Source: Clostridium sp.
Lineage (GTDB): Bacteria; Bacillota; Clostridia; Clostridiales; Clostridiaceae
Assembly: GCA_018372555.1 (NCBI GenBank)
Contig: JAHAIU010000028.1
Span: forward strand, 1-20,910
Reading direction: 5' to 3'
DNA: 20,910 nucleotides
The position numbers and the translations under genes are program-made. Each line of letters opens with the position of its first letter. The first letter of the stretch is position 1. Positions 1 through 6,187 of this stretch are shown here, in pieces. The notes under the pieces were generated by a model, which was not told the DNA's origin, did not search any database, and saw only the letters and a list, made by a program, of their open reading frames with translations.

Positions 1-73
1 GTACTCCACTTAATATATATCCACTTATTAATCCAATTGCAGTAAATATAACTCTTATAATCTTTTTTAACAT
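1..73 (-). CDS. yacL: PIN/TRAM-domain protein YacL, N-terminal fragment
   Basis: Only the first 24 codons are in the window; the gene runs off the left edge. The visible N-terminus (MLKKIIRVIFTAIGLISG) is a short basic stretch followed by a hydrophobic segment, as at the start of the multi-helix membrane domain of YacL-type proteins, which carry PIN and TRAM domains further on. The start is fixed by an AGGAGG ribosome binding site about 5-6 bases upstream. Assignment rests on this N-terminus and on position: yacL usually lies directly downstream of disA in Firmicutes. Here a plus-strand gene separates them. The nuclease (PIN) domain itself cannot be seen. Confidence 0.6.
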   Translation of the reverse strand, partial: MLKKIIRVIFTAIGLISGYILSGV

Positions 74-115
74 ATTTTCACCTCCTTAAAATAATATTTG
101 TTTTTAATCTACTTA

Positions 116-152
116 ATTATACCATATAAAGGTATTCACTAAAATGGTGAAT
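116..152 (-). promoter_or_regulatory. candidate yacL promoter with inverted repeat
   Basis: On the minus strand a perfect TATAAT (116-121) is preceded by TGG, making an extended -10 element. The -35 region is poor. An inverted repeat ATTCAC-N7-GTGAAT (134-152) covers the place where the -35 element would lie, so a repressor or activator could act here. The -10 is a clear match; the regulatory role of the repeat is inferred. Confidence 0.5.
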
Positions 153-291
153 TATTAATTTCTTATTAATTTAAAATACCCCCTATAAAAAAGAAAATAA
201 TTCATTTATTATAATTTTATCATCTACTACACCCATAACTGCAAATTATTCTTTCCAAACAGTGATAATCTTGTAAGGAGTTGAGTTATAA

Positions 292-771
292 ATGAAGGAT
301 ATAATATTTGATAATTTTCAAAATGATGTTAATGAATCTCTTCTACGACATAGAAGCATTTTAGATATAATGACTAAGTTAACAGAATCAAATTCAAGGG
401 TTAACCGTGCCCTAGCAAAGGCAGTAACTGATTGTGGTTGCATAAGTATATATGCAAAAAAACAAGATATTCCTTCTAAAATCGGTGAATTAATAAATAA
501 TAAAAATCATAGCGAAAACACACAAAAAAGTAATGATGAAGTTAATATTGACTTCGATAACGAAATCTTAAGTCAGCAATTAACTCACCAGTTAACTCAC
601 CAAATAGAAGGAAATCTATGCAATAACTGTCGTGAAATTATAGAAAATGAAATAGGTAATAATATATTTTATCTTACTTCTTTATGTAATAGCTTAGATT
701 TGAATCTATACGATATATTATTAAAAGAAGAAAATAAAATTAATATATTAGGTAAATATACTTTTAGATAA
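292..771 (+). CDS. Conserved clostridial protein, unknown function (often labelled DUF1573-like)
   Basis: This 159-aa soluble protein has no signal peptide or membrane segment. Residues 1-50 are mostly helical and basic (LRHRSILDIMTKL, then RVNRALAKAV) and end in a CGC motif (48-50). A low-complexity Asn/Lys linker follows (65-95), then LTHQLTHQ (97-104), a CNNC pair (110-113), and a C-terminal helical part (EIGNNIFYLTSLCNSLDLNLYD) that resembles the tail helices of MazG-like pyrophosphohydrolases. Similar proteins sit near disA in other clostridia and, from memory, are labelled DUF1573-domain; I cannot confirm that. The start has an AAGGAG site about 10 bases upstream. It lies between disA and yacL on the opposite strand. 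The CxC and CxxC cysteines could bind a metal, but this is inference. Confidence 0.7.
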   Translation: MKDIIFDNFQNDVNESLLRHRSILDIMTKLTESNSRVNRALAKAVTDCGCISIYAKKQDIPSKIGELINNKNHSENTQKSNDEVNIDFDNEILSQQLTHQLTHQIEGNLCNNCREIIENEIGNNIFYLTSLCNSLDLNLYDILLKEENKINILGKYTFR

Positions 772-775
772 AGTC

Positions 776-800
776 AAAGCAGGTTAACCCCTGCTTTTCT
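776..800 (+). terminator. Hairpin terminator after the 159-aa gene
   Basis: The 8-bp stem AAAGCAGG/CCTGCTTT (776-783 and 790-797) begins 5 bases after the stop codon and is followed by a T-rich but interrupted tract. It lies between convergent genes and may also stop disA transcripts, although the T tract on that strand is weak. Confidence 0.65.
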
Positions 801-838
801 ATTATTATCTACTTTTTTTAGTTTTATACATAAATTTA

Positions 839-1903
839 CTAAATTTCGCTCTTTAGATAGATCTGTTCCTTTATTCTCTTTAAACCACTTCTTATGGCTT
901 TAGCTCTAGCTTCCCCAATACCATCAACTCTATCTAAATCTTCTGTATCTGCCTTAATTACATATTTTAATTGTTCAAAATGCTTAACTAAATTTTCAAT
1001 AACAGAGGTAGGTATTCTTGGAACCTTAAATAATATTCTAAATCCTTTTGGAGAAATTAATGTATCTGTTAGAGGTTGACCTGAATATCCAAGCAATTTC
1101 GCTATTAAATCTAAATCAACTAGTTCTTCAGATGTAAGCTTTTGAATATCATTATATATTTCATTATAATCCTTATCACCCTTACAATAATCCCTAATTA
1201 ATAATATCCCATCTCTTTCTATAAACCTTATAAGCTCACTAAGTTGCATTGATATAAGTCTACCTTCATTACCAAGCTCTACTATGTACCTCTTAATTTC
1301 TTCTACTATTCTCATAACCATTTCTGTTCTTTGTATAGCTGTAACTACATCAAATATAGTAGTTAAATCTTGAAACTCTAGTAAATTTAAATTGTTAATT
1401 ACTCTATCTAAAACATTAACATACTTTTCTAATGTCTGAATAGCTTGATTTGCTCTTGCTAAAATAATACTACTTTCTTGAAGTACATACTTTAAATCAC
1501 CTTTATATATAGTAATTATATTTCTTCTTTGGGAAATAGCTATTACTATATTCCCAGTTTGCTTAGCTACCCTATTTGCAGTTCTATGCCTAGTACCAGT
1601 TTCATATGTAGTAAGTGTATGTTCTGGCACTAACTGAGTATTAGCATATATTATTCTTTTCAAATCGCTACTTAATACGATAGCTCCATCCATTTTAGCT
1701 AGTTCATATACATAGGCTGGAGAATAATCAGAGTTGATATTAAATCCACCATCAACTATCTTCATTACCTCTTCATTATCACCTATTACTATTAATCCAC
1801 CAGTTTTAGCCCTTAAAATATTTTCTAATCCCTCTCTTAAAGCTGTTCCTGGACTCATAAGCTTTAAGATACTTTTTATTTCTTCATCAAACTTTATCCT
1901 CAT
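839..1903 (-). CDS. disA: DNA integrity scanning protein DisA, diadenylate cyclase
   Basis: DisA makes cyclic di-AMP from two ATP and, in Bacillus, scans DNA for branched structures. The 354-aa protein has the N-terminal DAC domain (about 1-140) with both signature motifs, DGA at 72-74 and RHR at 105-107. A helical spine (about 145-285) follows, then a C-terminal helix-hairpin-helix DNA-binding part (VDGIGEARAKAI, about 325-340). Length matches the family. A TTG 12 bases upstream keeps the frame but has no ribosome binding site, whereas the ATG at 1903 has GGGTGA at good spacing, so I take the ATG. It starts 16 bases after the radA stop codon and is very likely cotranscribed with radA, as in Bacillus. 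Confidence 0.97.
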   Translation of the reverse strand: MRIKFDEEIKSILKLMSPGTALREGLENILRAKTGGLIVIGDNEEVMKIVDGGFNINSDYSPAYVYELAKMDGAIVLSSDLKRIIYANTQLVPEHTLTTYETGTRHRTANRVAKQTGNIVIAISQRRNIITIYKGDLKYVLQESSIILARANQAIQTLEKYVNVLDRVINNLNLLEFQDLTTIFDVVTAIQRTEMVMRIVEEIKRYIVELGNEGRLISMQLSELIRFIERDGILLIRDYCKGDKDYNEIYNDIQKLTSEELVDLDLIAKLLGYSGQPLTDTLISPKGFRILFKVPRIPTSVIENLVKHFEQLKYVIKADTEDLDRVDGIGEARAKAIRSGLKRIKEQIYLKSEI

Positions 1904-1919
1904 ACACTCACCCAATCTA

Positions 1920-3287
1920 CTAGAATATCTTATTAATTGCTTCTCTTAAATTACTAACTCCTATTATGTTTATTACATCACTCTTTGTCTTATCCTTATT
2001 TCTTTCAGGTATAATTGCATGCTTAAATCCCATTTTTTCTGCTTCTTTAATAAGTCTTTCAGAAGCTGTTACAGGTCTTATTTCACCTGTCAATCCAACT
2101 TCTCCTATTATAACAGTTCTTTCTAACTTAATACCAACATTTTTTACGCTAGATAATAAAGCTAATGCTAACCCTAAATCTCCAGTAGTTCCATCTAAGG
2201 TAAGACCTCCAACTACATTAACATAAACATCATATTTATAAAAAGGTACTCTTAGTTTTTTTTCTAAAACTGCAAGTATAAGTCTTAATCTTTGATTATC
2301 TATACCAACAGCAGTTCTACTTGCTAAGTGGGTATTACTCTCACTAGCTAATGCTTGAATTTCAACTAATATAGGCCTGGTTCCTTCCATTATACCTATA
2401 ACAGCTGAACCCTCCTGATTAAAACTAGTATCTTCTAGGAATATTCTAGATGGATCATATATCTCTCTTAATCCTTCTTCAGCCATTTCAAAAACACCAA
2501 TTTCACTAGTAGTACCAAAACGATTCTTCATAGTTCTTAAAACTCTAAACTCTTCTGTTCTTTCACCTTCAAAGTATAAAACAGTATCAACCATATGCTC
2601 AAGAACCCTAGGCCCTGCTAATTCTCCTTGCTTAGTTACATGAGCTACTATAAATAAAGGAATATTTTGATTCTTACCTATTCTCATTATAGTATTAGAA
2701 CATTCCTTAACTTGTGATACACTTCCTGGAGCTGAAGTTATAGTTTCCTTATATATAGTTTGTATAGAATCTATAATAACAAATACCGGTTTTAACTCAT
2801 TAATATATGCCTCTACTAAATCTAAGTTAGTTTCAGAAATTATATATAGGTCATTTGAATTAACCCCTAACCTATCTCCTCTAATTTTAATTTGTTCTTC
2901 TGACTCTTCCCCAGATACATATAAAACCTTGCCATATTTTTTAGAAATAGCATCTGCTGTTTGTAGTAATAATGTAGATTTACCTATTCCAGGATCACCA
3001 GATATTAAAGTTAGTGAGCCTCTAACAAGCCCTCCACCTAATACTCTATTAAGCTCTTTAAGTCCTGTATCATATCTTTCTTTTTCACCAGACTTAATTT
3101 CTCTTATACTTTTAGGCATATTGTCTAGAACTTTAATAGTATTAACTTTTGAATTACTAACTTTTGTACTTTCTTTAACTTCTTCAACTAAAGTATTCCA
3201 TCTATTACAATCTGGACATTTTCCTAACCATTTAGGAGACTCATATCCACATTCTTGACAAACAAATATGGATTTAATCTTTGCCAT
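1920..3287 (-). CDS. radA: DNA repair protein RadA (Sms)
   Basis: RadA is a RecA-like ATPase that drives branch migration in recombination intermediates. In order, the 455-aa protein has a C4 zinc finger (C10, C13, C24, C27), a RecA-type ATPase core with Walker A GDPGIGKST (97-105) and Walker B (VFVIIDS, 168-174), the RadA-specific KNRFG motif (254-258), and a C-terminal Lon-protease-like domain (about 300-455). All motifs are intact and length is normal. The start has only a weak GGTGG site. In most relatives clpC lies just upstream; here about 5.9 kb of other genes intervene, so radA needs its own promoter in the 390-base gap upstream, where I saw no convincing one. Confidence 0.97.
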   Translation of the reverse strand: MAKIKSIFVCQECGYESPKWLGKCPDCNRWNTLVEEVKESTKVSNSKVNTIKVLDNMPKSIREIKSGEKERYDTGLKELNRVLGGGLVRGSLTLISGDPGIGKSTLLLQTADAISKKYGKVLYVSGEESEEQIKIRGDRLGVNSNDLYIISETNLDLVEAYINELKPVFVIIDSIQTIYKETITSAPGSVSQVKECSNTIMRIGKNQNIPLFIVAHVTKQGELAGPRVLEHMVDTVLYFEGERTEEFRVLRTMKNRFGTTSEIGVFEMAEEGLREIYDPSRIFLEDTSFNQEGSAVIGIMEGTRPILVEIQALASESNTHLASRTAVGIDNQRLRLILAVLEKKLRVPFYKYDVYVNVVGGLTLDGTTGDLGLALALLSSVKNVGIKLERTVIIGEVGLTGEIRPVTASERLIKEAEKMGFKHAIIPERNKDKTKSDVINIIGVSNLREAINKIF

Positions 3288-3529
3288 AGCTTAACCACCA
3301 ATCTTTTTATTTTATGAATAACATATCTATTAAATTACTATAAAAATATAATATAACAACCATATAACTTTATCAGTATATAAGTTACAATAAATTCTTT
3401 ACCTTTTATAAAATTAATTTATATGCAAAATATTTTAGTTAGGTAAATACACAATCAACTTATATAACAAATAAATTTATAATCTATACACCTTAATTAT
3501 TTTACACGAAAAATACTATGGTGTCTAAC

Positions 3530-3622
3530 TTACATCTCAATATGTACATCATTACCATCTGCTATGACTTCTAACTATTCATTATATACTGAGCTTTCAC
3601 TATCAACGGTTGTCCATTCTAG
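3530..3622 (-). pseudogene. Possible eroded 3' end of an unknown gene
   Basis: On the minus strand a single frame of 31 codons reads like protein (LEWTTVDSESSVYNE, then an in-frame TAG, then LEVIADGNDVHIEM and TAA). It lacks a start codon and a ribosome binding site, and its base composition is richer in GC than the flanking DNA. It could be the remnant of a gene lost when the nag operon was placed here. The family is not recognised, and a chance open frame is possible. Confidence 0.25.
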
Positions 3623-3623
3623 A

Positions 3624-3662
3624 AATAAAAAATAAGAGGATGTATAAATTACACCCTCTTAT
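3624..3662 (-). terminator. Terminator of the gntR-nagB operon
   Basis: A 13-bp stem (3632-3644 with 3650-3662) has a 5-base loop. On the minus strand its single irregular pair is a G-U wobble, and it is followed by a run of Ts, so it works as an intrinsic terminator in that direction. It starts 17 bases after the nagB stop codon. Confidence 0.85.
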
Positions 3663-3678
3663 ATCTAAATAATATATT

Positions 3679-4404
3679 CTATAATAACTTTGCAGCTGCT
3701 TCATCTATTATAACAACTACATCTCTATGCATTTGTAACATTGAAGCTGGCATATTAGTGCTAATCTTTCCATTAACCATAGCCTTTACTGCTTCTGCTT
3801 TTCCTTCACCACTTGCAATAACTATGATCTTTTTAGATTTCATTATTCCACCAAGCCCCATTGTTAAAGCTGTCTTTGGCACTTCATCGATTGAATCAAA
3901 GAATCTTGCATTAGCTTTTATAGTATCTTCAGTTAATCCAGTTAAGTGAGTTCCAGCAACTAATTCTTGATCTGGTTCGTTAAATGCGATATGTCCATTG
4001 TTTCCAATTCCTAATAATTGAACATCAGTACCACCTAAGTCTGCTATTTTAGCATCATAGTTTTTGCATTCTTCTTCTATATTTTCTGCTAAACCATTTG
4101 GTACATATGTGTTCTTCTTATCAATATTTATATGATTAAATAAATTATCATTCATGAAATATCTATAACTTTGAGTATGTTCTCCGCTTAATCCTACATA
4201 TTCATCAAGATTAACAGTCGTAATAGTAGAGAAATCTATTTCTCCCTCTTTATTCATTCTAATTAATTCCTTGTACATACCTATTGGTGATCCACCTGTT
4301 GCTAATCCTAATATAGCTTTTGGATTGTTTTTTATAGTTTCTGCCATTTCATTAGCTGCTACTTTACTTAATTCTTCATAGTTTTTAGTAATTATTATTC
4401 TCAT
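3679..4404 (-). CDS. nagB: Glucosamine-6-phosphate deaminase NagB
   Basis: NagB converts glucosamine-6-phosphate to fructose-6-phosphate and ammonia, feeding amino sugars into glycolysis. The 241-aa protein is the usual length of the short Firmicute type, which lacks the C-terminal extension of the E. coli enzyme. It has the phosphate-binding loop LGLATGGSPIGMY (32-44), the catalytic-site motif NLDEYVGL with D67, and GNNGHIAFNEP (134-144) with the ring-opening H138 and E143. The E. coli second aspartate is Asn here, as is common in Gram-positive forms. Its ATG overlaps the gntR stop in ATGA (4401-4404), implying translational coupling. A GlcNAc-6-P deacetylase (nagA) is not next to it. Confidence 0.96.
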   Translation of the reverse strand: MRIIITKNYEELSKVAANEMAETIKNNPKAILGLATGGSPIGMYKELIRMNKEGEIDFSTITTVNLDEYVGLSGEHTQSYRYFMNDNLFNHINIDKKNTYVPNGLAENIEEECKNYDAKIADLGGTDVQLLGIGNNGHIAFNEPDQELVAGTHLTGLTEDTIKANARFFDSIDEVPKTALTMGLGGIMKSKKIIVIASGEGKAEAVKAMVNGKISTNMPASMLQMHRDVVVIIDEAAAKLL

Positions 4405-5123
4405 CTTAACTTCCCCTCTCTTCTAGATATATTTACTTCTAAAGTAAATTTATCTGATCTATATATCGCTTCTTCTAAAAATATCATCTTATTACTAAGA
4501 TCATAAGTTTTACTTATGATTTTTAACATAGGTACTTCTTTATCTACATTAAAAATCTTTTTCAATTCAGCATTCATAATAACTGCTGCTATTGAGGATT
4601 TAGAATAGTCTACTTTATATCCAAACCCCTCTAATATTGTAAATAAGGAACCTTCTAACATCTGTTTATCAATATATCCACAATAATCTACTGGTATATA
4701 TACCTTTTCCAAGGCTACACATTCATCATCAACTATACGCTTTCTAGTAATTACATATAATTCTTCTAAAGAAAAAATATCTGACAAATCCTCTGGAGTC
4801 TGTATTTTAGAAAAATCTATAATTTCTGATTTTAACTTTCCACCCATTTGTCTTACTATTTCAGTAAAGCTCATCATATCCTTTTGCTTAAAGGTCTGTT
4901 CACATACAAATGTACCTTTTCCTTTAATTCTAAGTAATATCCCTTCTTGTACCAGTTCTCCAATTGCTTGTCTTATGGTCATTCTACTAACACCATACAC
5001 TTCACAAAGCTCTCTTTCACTAGCTATACATTCACCAGGCTTCCATACTCCTTCAGAAATCTTAGCTATTAAGTCGTTCTTCAATTGATAATATATTGGG
5101 ATTGGACTATTTTTATCTATCAT
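4401..5123 (-). CDS. nagR: GntR/HutC-family amino-sugar regulator (NagR/YvoA/DasR type)
   Basis: This 240-aa transcription regulator has an N-terminal winged helix-turn-helix (about 8-75; the motif SERELCEVYGVSRMTIRQAI is typical) and a C-terminal UTRA ligand-binding domain (about 90-235). Proteins of this subfamily beside nagB repress amino-sugar genes and release DNA on binding glucosamine- or N-acetylglucosamine-6-phosphate. The start has AGGAGG 8 bases upstream. It is the first gene of a two-gene operon with nagB. A dre-like operator lies over its own -35 element, so autoregulation is strongly suggested. Which phosphosugar is the effector cannot be read from sequence. Confidence 0.88.
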   Translation of the reverse strand: MIDKNSPIPIYYQLKNDLIAKISEGVWKPGECIASERELCEVYGVSRMTIRQAIGELVQEGILLRIKGKGTFVCEQTFKQKDMMSFTEIVRQMGGKLKSEIIDFSKIQTPEDLSDIFSLEELYVITRKRIVDDECVALEKVYIPVDYCGYIDKQMLEGSLFTILEGFGYKVDYSKSSIAAVIMNAELKKIFNVDKEVPMLKIISKTYDLSNKMIFLEEAIYRSDKFTLEVNISRREGKLR

Positions 5124-5143
5124 TAAGTAATCCTCCTATAATC

Positions 5144-5172
5144 ATTATATTAAAAGTAGTTATAGATGTCTA
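5144..5172 (-). promoter_or_regulatory. Promoter of the gntR-nagB operon
   Basis: On the minus strand TAGACA (5167-5172, 5 of 6 to consensus) and TATAAT (5144-5149, 6 of 6) are separated by exactly 17 bases, a near-ideal sigma-A promoter 21 bases upstream of the gntR start codon. The -35 hexamer is part of the operator described separately. Confidence 0.85.
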
Positions 5173-5179
5173 GACCAGT
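5164..5179 (-). promoter_or_regulatory. dre-type operator for the GntR/NagR regulator
   Basis: On the minus strand the site reads ACTGGTCTAGACATCT. Its centre GTCTAGAC (5168-5175) is a perfect palindrome fitting the HutC-subfamily consensus GT-N-TA-N-AC, and the 16-mer closely matches the DasR dre consensus as I remember it (ACTGGTCTAGACCACT). It overlaps the -35 hexamer, so binding should block RNA polymerase. This is the only such site I noticed in the window. Confidence 0.8.
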
Positions 5180-5266
5180 TAAAAATTTTCTACTATTTTA
5201 TTCTGTATTATAAACTTAAAAATTGCAAATAATAATCCTATATCTACTAACAAAGGAGATGATACT

Positions 5267-5425
5267 ATGGTTAGTAAGGAGTATTACTCAAATATACCAT
5301 CAAAAAATATACTTAAAGATGATAAGAAAGATACTTTATCTGAAAGAATTAACGATACCAATATTAATTCTTTAGATAATATGATTCTTAACTCAAATTT
5401 AGAAAATCATGGCTTAATTAAATAA
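5267..5425 (+). CDS. Small orphan protein, 52 aa
   Basis: An open frame of 52 codons starts 9 bases after a strong AAAGGAGA site and ends in TAA. The product is hydrophilic and Asn-, Ser- and Lys-rich (MVSKEYYSNIPSKNIL, later SERINDTNINSLDNM), with no Cys, no membrane segment and no signal peptide. It faces away from gntR and lies 148 bases upstream of a glutaredoxin gene. I do not recognise the family. The good ribosome binding site and the coding-like composition favour a real gene. No clear promoter of sigma-A or sporulation type was found. Confidence 0.6.
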   Translation: MVSKEYYSNIPSKNILKDDKKDTLSERINDTNINSLDNMILNSNLENHGLIK

Positions 5426-5491
5426 CTAGCCAGACTATTTTATAAAGATATGATATCACATTCTTATTTTTAATAAAATATGATATTTATG

Positions 5492-5520
5492 TTGAATTAA
5501 GTAGTAAAATAGTGTAAACT
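5492..5520 (+). promoter_or_regulatory. Weak candidate promoter of the CPWC glutaredoxin gene
   Basis: TTGAAT (5492-5497) and TAAACT (5515-5520) are spaced by 17 bases, each matching 4 of 6 consensus positions. A direct repeat ATATGATAT occurs just upstream (about 5447-5486). The match is modest. Confidence 0.35.
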
Positions 5521-5573
5521 TTATATTAAGTAATATTAATTATCTATTGATAATTTTGAAGGAGGATTTAGCA

Positions 5574-5801
5574 ATGGTTAAAGTATATAGTACAAACTCT
5601 TGCCCATGGTGTGTTAAAGCTAAAAATTATTTAAAATCAGTTAATATAGATTTTGAAGAATTTAATGTACAAGAAGATATGGAAGCTAGAGATGAAATGA
5701 TAAATAAATCAAAACAAATGGGAGTTCCTGTTTTAGATATAAACGGAACAGTAATCGTTGGATTTGATAAAAATGCTATAGATAACGCATTAAACATCTA
5801 G
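5574..5801 (+). CDS. Glutaredoxin-like protein, CPWC active site (YruB/NrdH-like)
   Basis: This 75-aa single-domain thioredoxin-fold protein has the redox motif CPWC (residues 10-13), the cis-proline loop (MGVPVLDI) and the C-terminal GFDKNAI segment typical of small clostridial glutaredoxins. Such proteins are reduced by thioredoxin-reductase-like flavoproteins and reduce disulfides in targets such as ribonucleotide reductase or peroxiredoxins; the partner here is inferred. A TTG 27 bases upstream extends the frame but is not preceded by a ribosome binding site, while the ATG at 5574 follows GGAGG at 8 bases. It appears to be a single-gene unit with its own terminator. A paralogue (CPSC) lies about 1.9 kb away beside trxB. 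Confidence 0.9.
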   Translation: MVKVYSTNSCPWCVKAKNYLKSVNIDFEEFNVQEDMEARDEMINKSKQMGVPVLDINGTVIVGFDKNAIDNALNI

Positions 5802-5865
5802 TATTAATTAAATATTGCCTTAGGTTAAATATAAATCTTATTTTTAACATTCAGGCATAAGTACT

Positions 5866-5897
5866 AAGGAGTAGCTAATTAGGCTACTCCTTTTTTA
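5866..5897 (+). terminator. Terminator of the CPWC glutaredoxin gene
   Basis: A 10-bp perfect stem AAGGAGTAGC/GCTACTCCTT with a 7-base loop is followed by six Ts (5891-5896). It is a textbook intrinsic terminator. Confidence 0.9.
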
Positions 5898-6053
5898 CAT
5901 ATAATATTCAGTTCTCTCTGTTTCTTCTTTACCTATCCTTTACTTATATAAATCTATAATTTTTATAAATTCATAGAGATCTAGTATTTCTATATTGTCT
6001 ATCCCTCATTATATAAGCCATTATATTTATAATTTCATCCTATACTATTAATA

Positions 6054-6090
6054 CAAAAACAAGGAACCTAATATTTCTATTAAGCTCCTT
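6054..6090 (-). terminator. Probable terminator downstream of gapN
   Basis: On the minus strand a 13-bp stem (6078-6090 with 6061-6073), fully paired if two G-U wobbles are allowed, closes on the tetraloop GAAA and is followed by GTTTTTG. The wobbles form only in the minus-strand RNA, which fixes its direction. It lies about 100 bases after the gapN stop codon, giving the operon an unusually long 3' untranslated region. Confidence 0.7.
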
Positions 6091-6187
6091 ATTTAAACAC
6101 TATCTCATAGCTACCATTGCTAATACTCCCCTCTTCTCAAAGTGTGAATTAAGCACTGATACACGTCTGGATTAGTTCTTCTAATTA
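6091..6187. other. GC-richer block in the gapN 3' region
   Basis: About 39 percent of bases at 6101-6180 are G or C, clearly above the surrounding intergenic DNA. Two minus-strand frames read like protein over short spans (for example IRRTNPDVYQCLIHTLRRG and SVLNSHFEKRGVLAMVAMR), but neither has a start codon with a ribosome binding site. It may be a decayed gene, a repeated element or a structured RNA. I cannot decide from one copy. Confidence 0.35.

Larger units (their letters stand above)
3288..3678. other. Intergenic region between nagB and radA
   Basis: These 391 bases hold no intact gene. From right to left they contain the nagB terminator (3624-3662), a stretch reading like an eroded gene end (3530-3622), an imperfect long hairpin (about 3488-3524, arms starting ACACC and ending GGTGT), and AT-rich sequence that must carry the radA promoter. 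Several TATA-like hexamers occur on the minus strand near 3340-3400, but none pairs with a good -35, so I do not call one. Confidence 0.5.

Noticed and set aside
177..185. TACCCCCTA, identical to the left nine bases of the trxB operator
   Set aside because: The right arm GGGGTA is missing, so it is only a half site and not a likely CsoR-type operator.
577..606. LTHQLTHQ-coding tandem repeat as a possible microsatellite or regulatory repeat
   Set aside because: Only two units of 12 bases inside a coding region; not enough to call a repeat feature.
1904..1915. Upstream TTG start for disA; similar upstream starts for holB, gapN, clpC and csfB
   Set aside because: In each case the upstream codon overlaps or precedes the ribosome binding site, which is placed correctly for the downstream ATG.
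3488..3524. Long imperfect hairpin between nagB and radA
   Set aside because: The arms are A/T-rich with bulges and there is no T tract, so neither a terminator nor a structured RNA can be supported.
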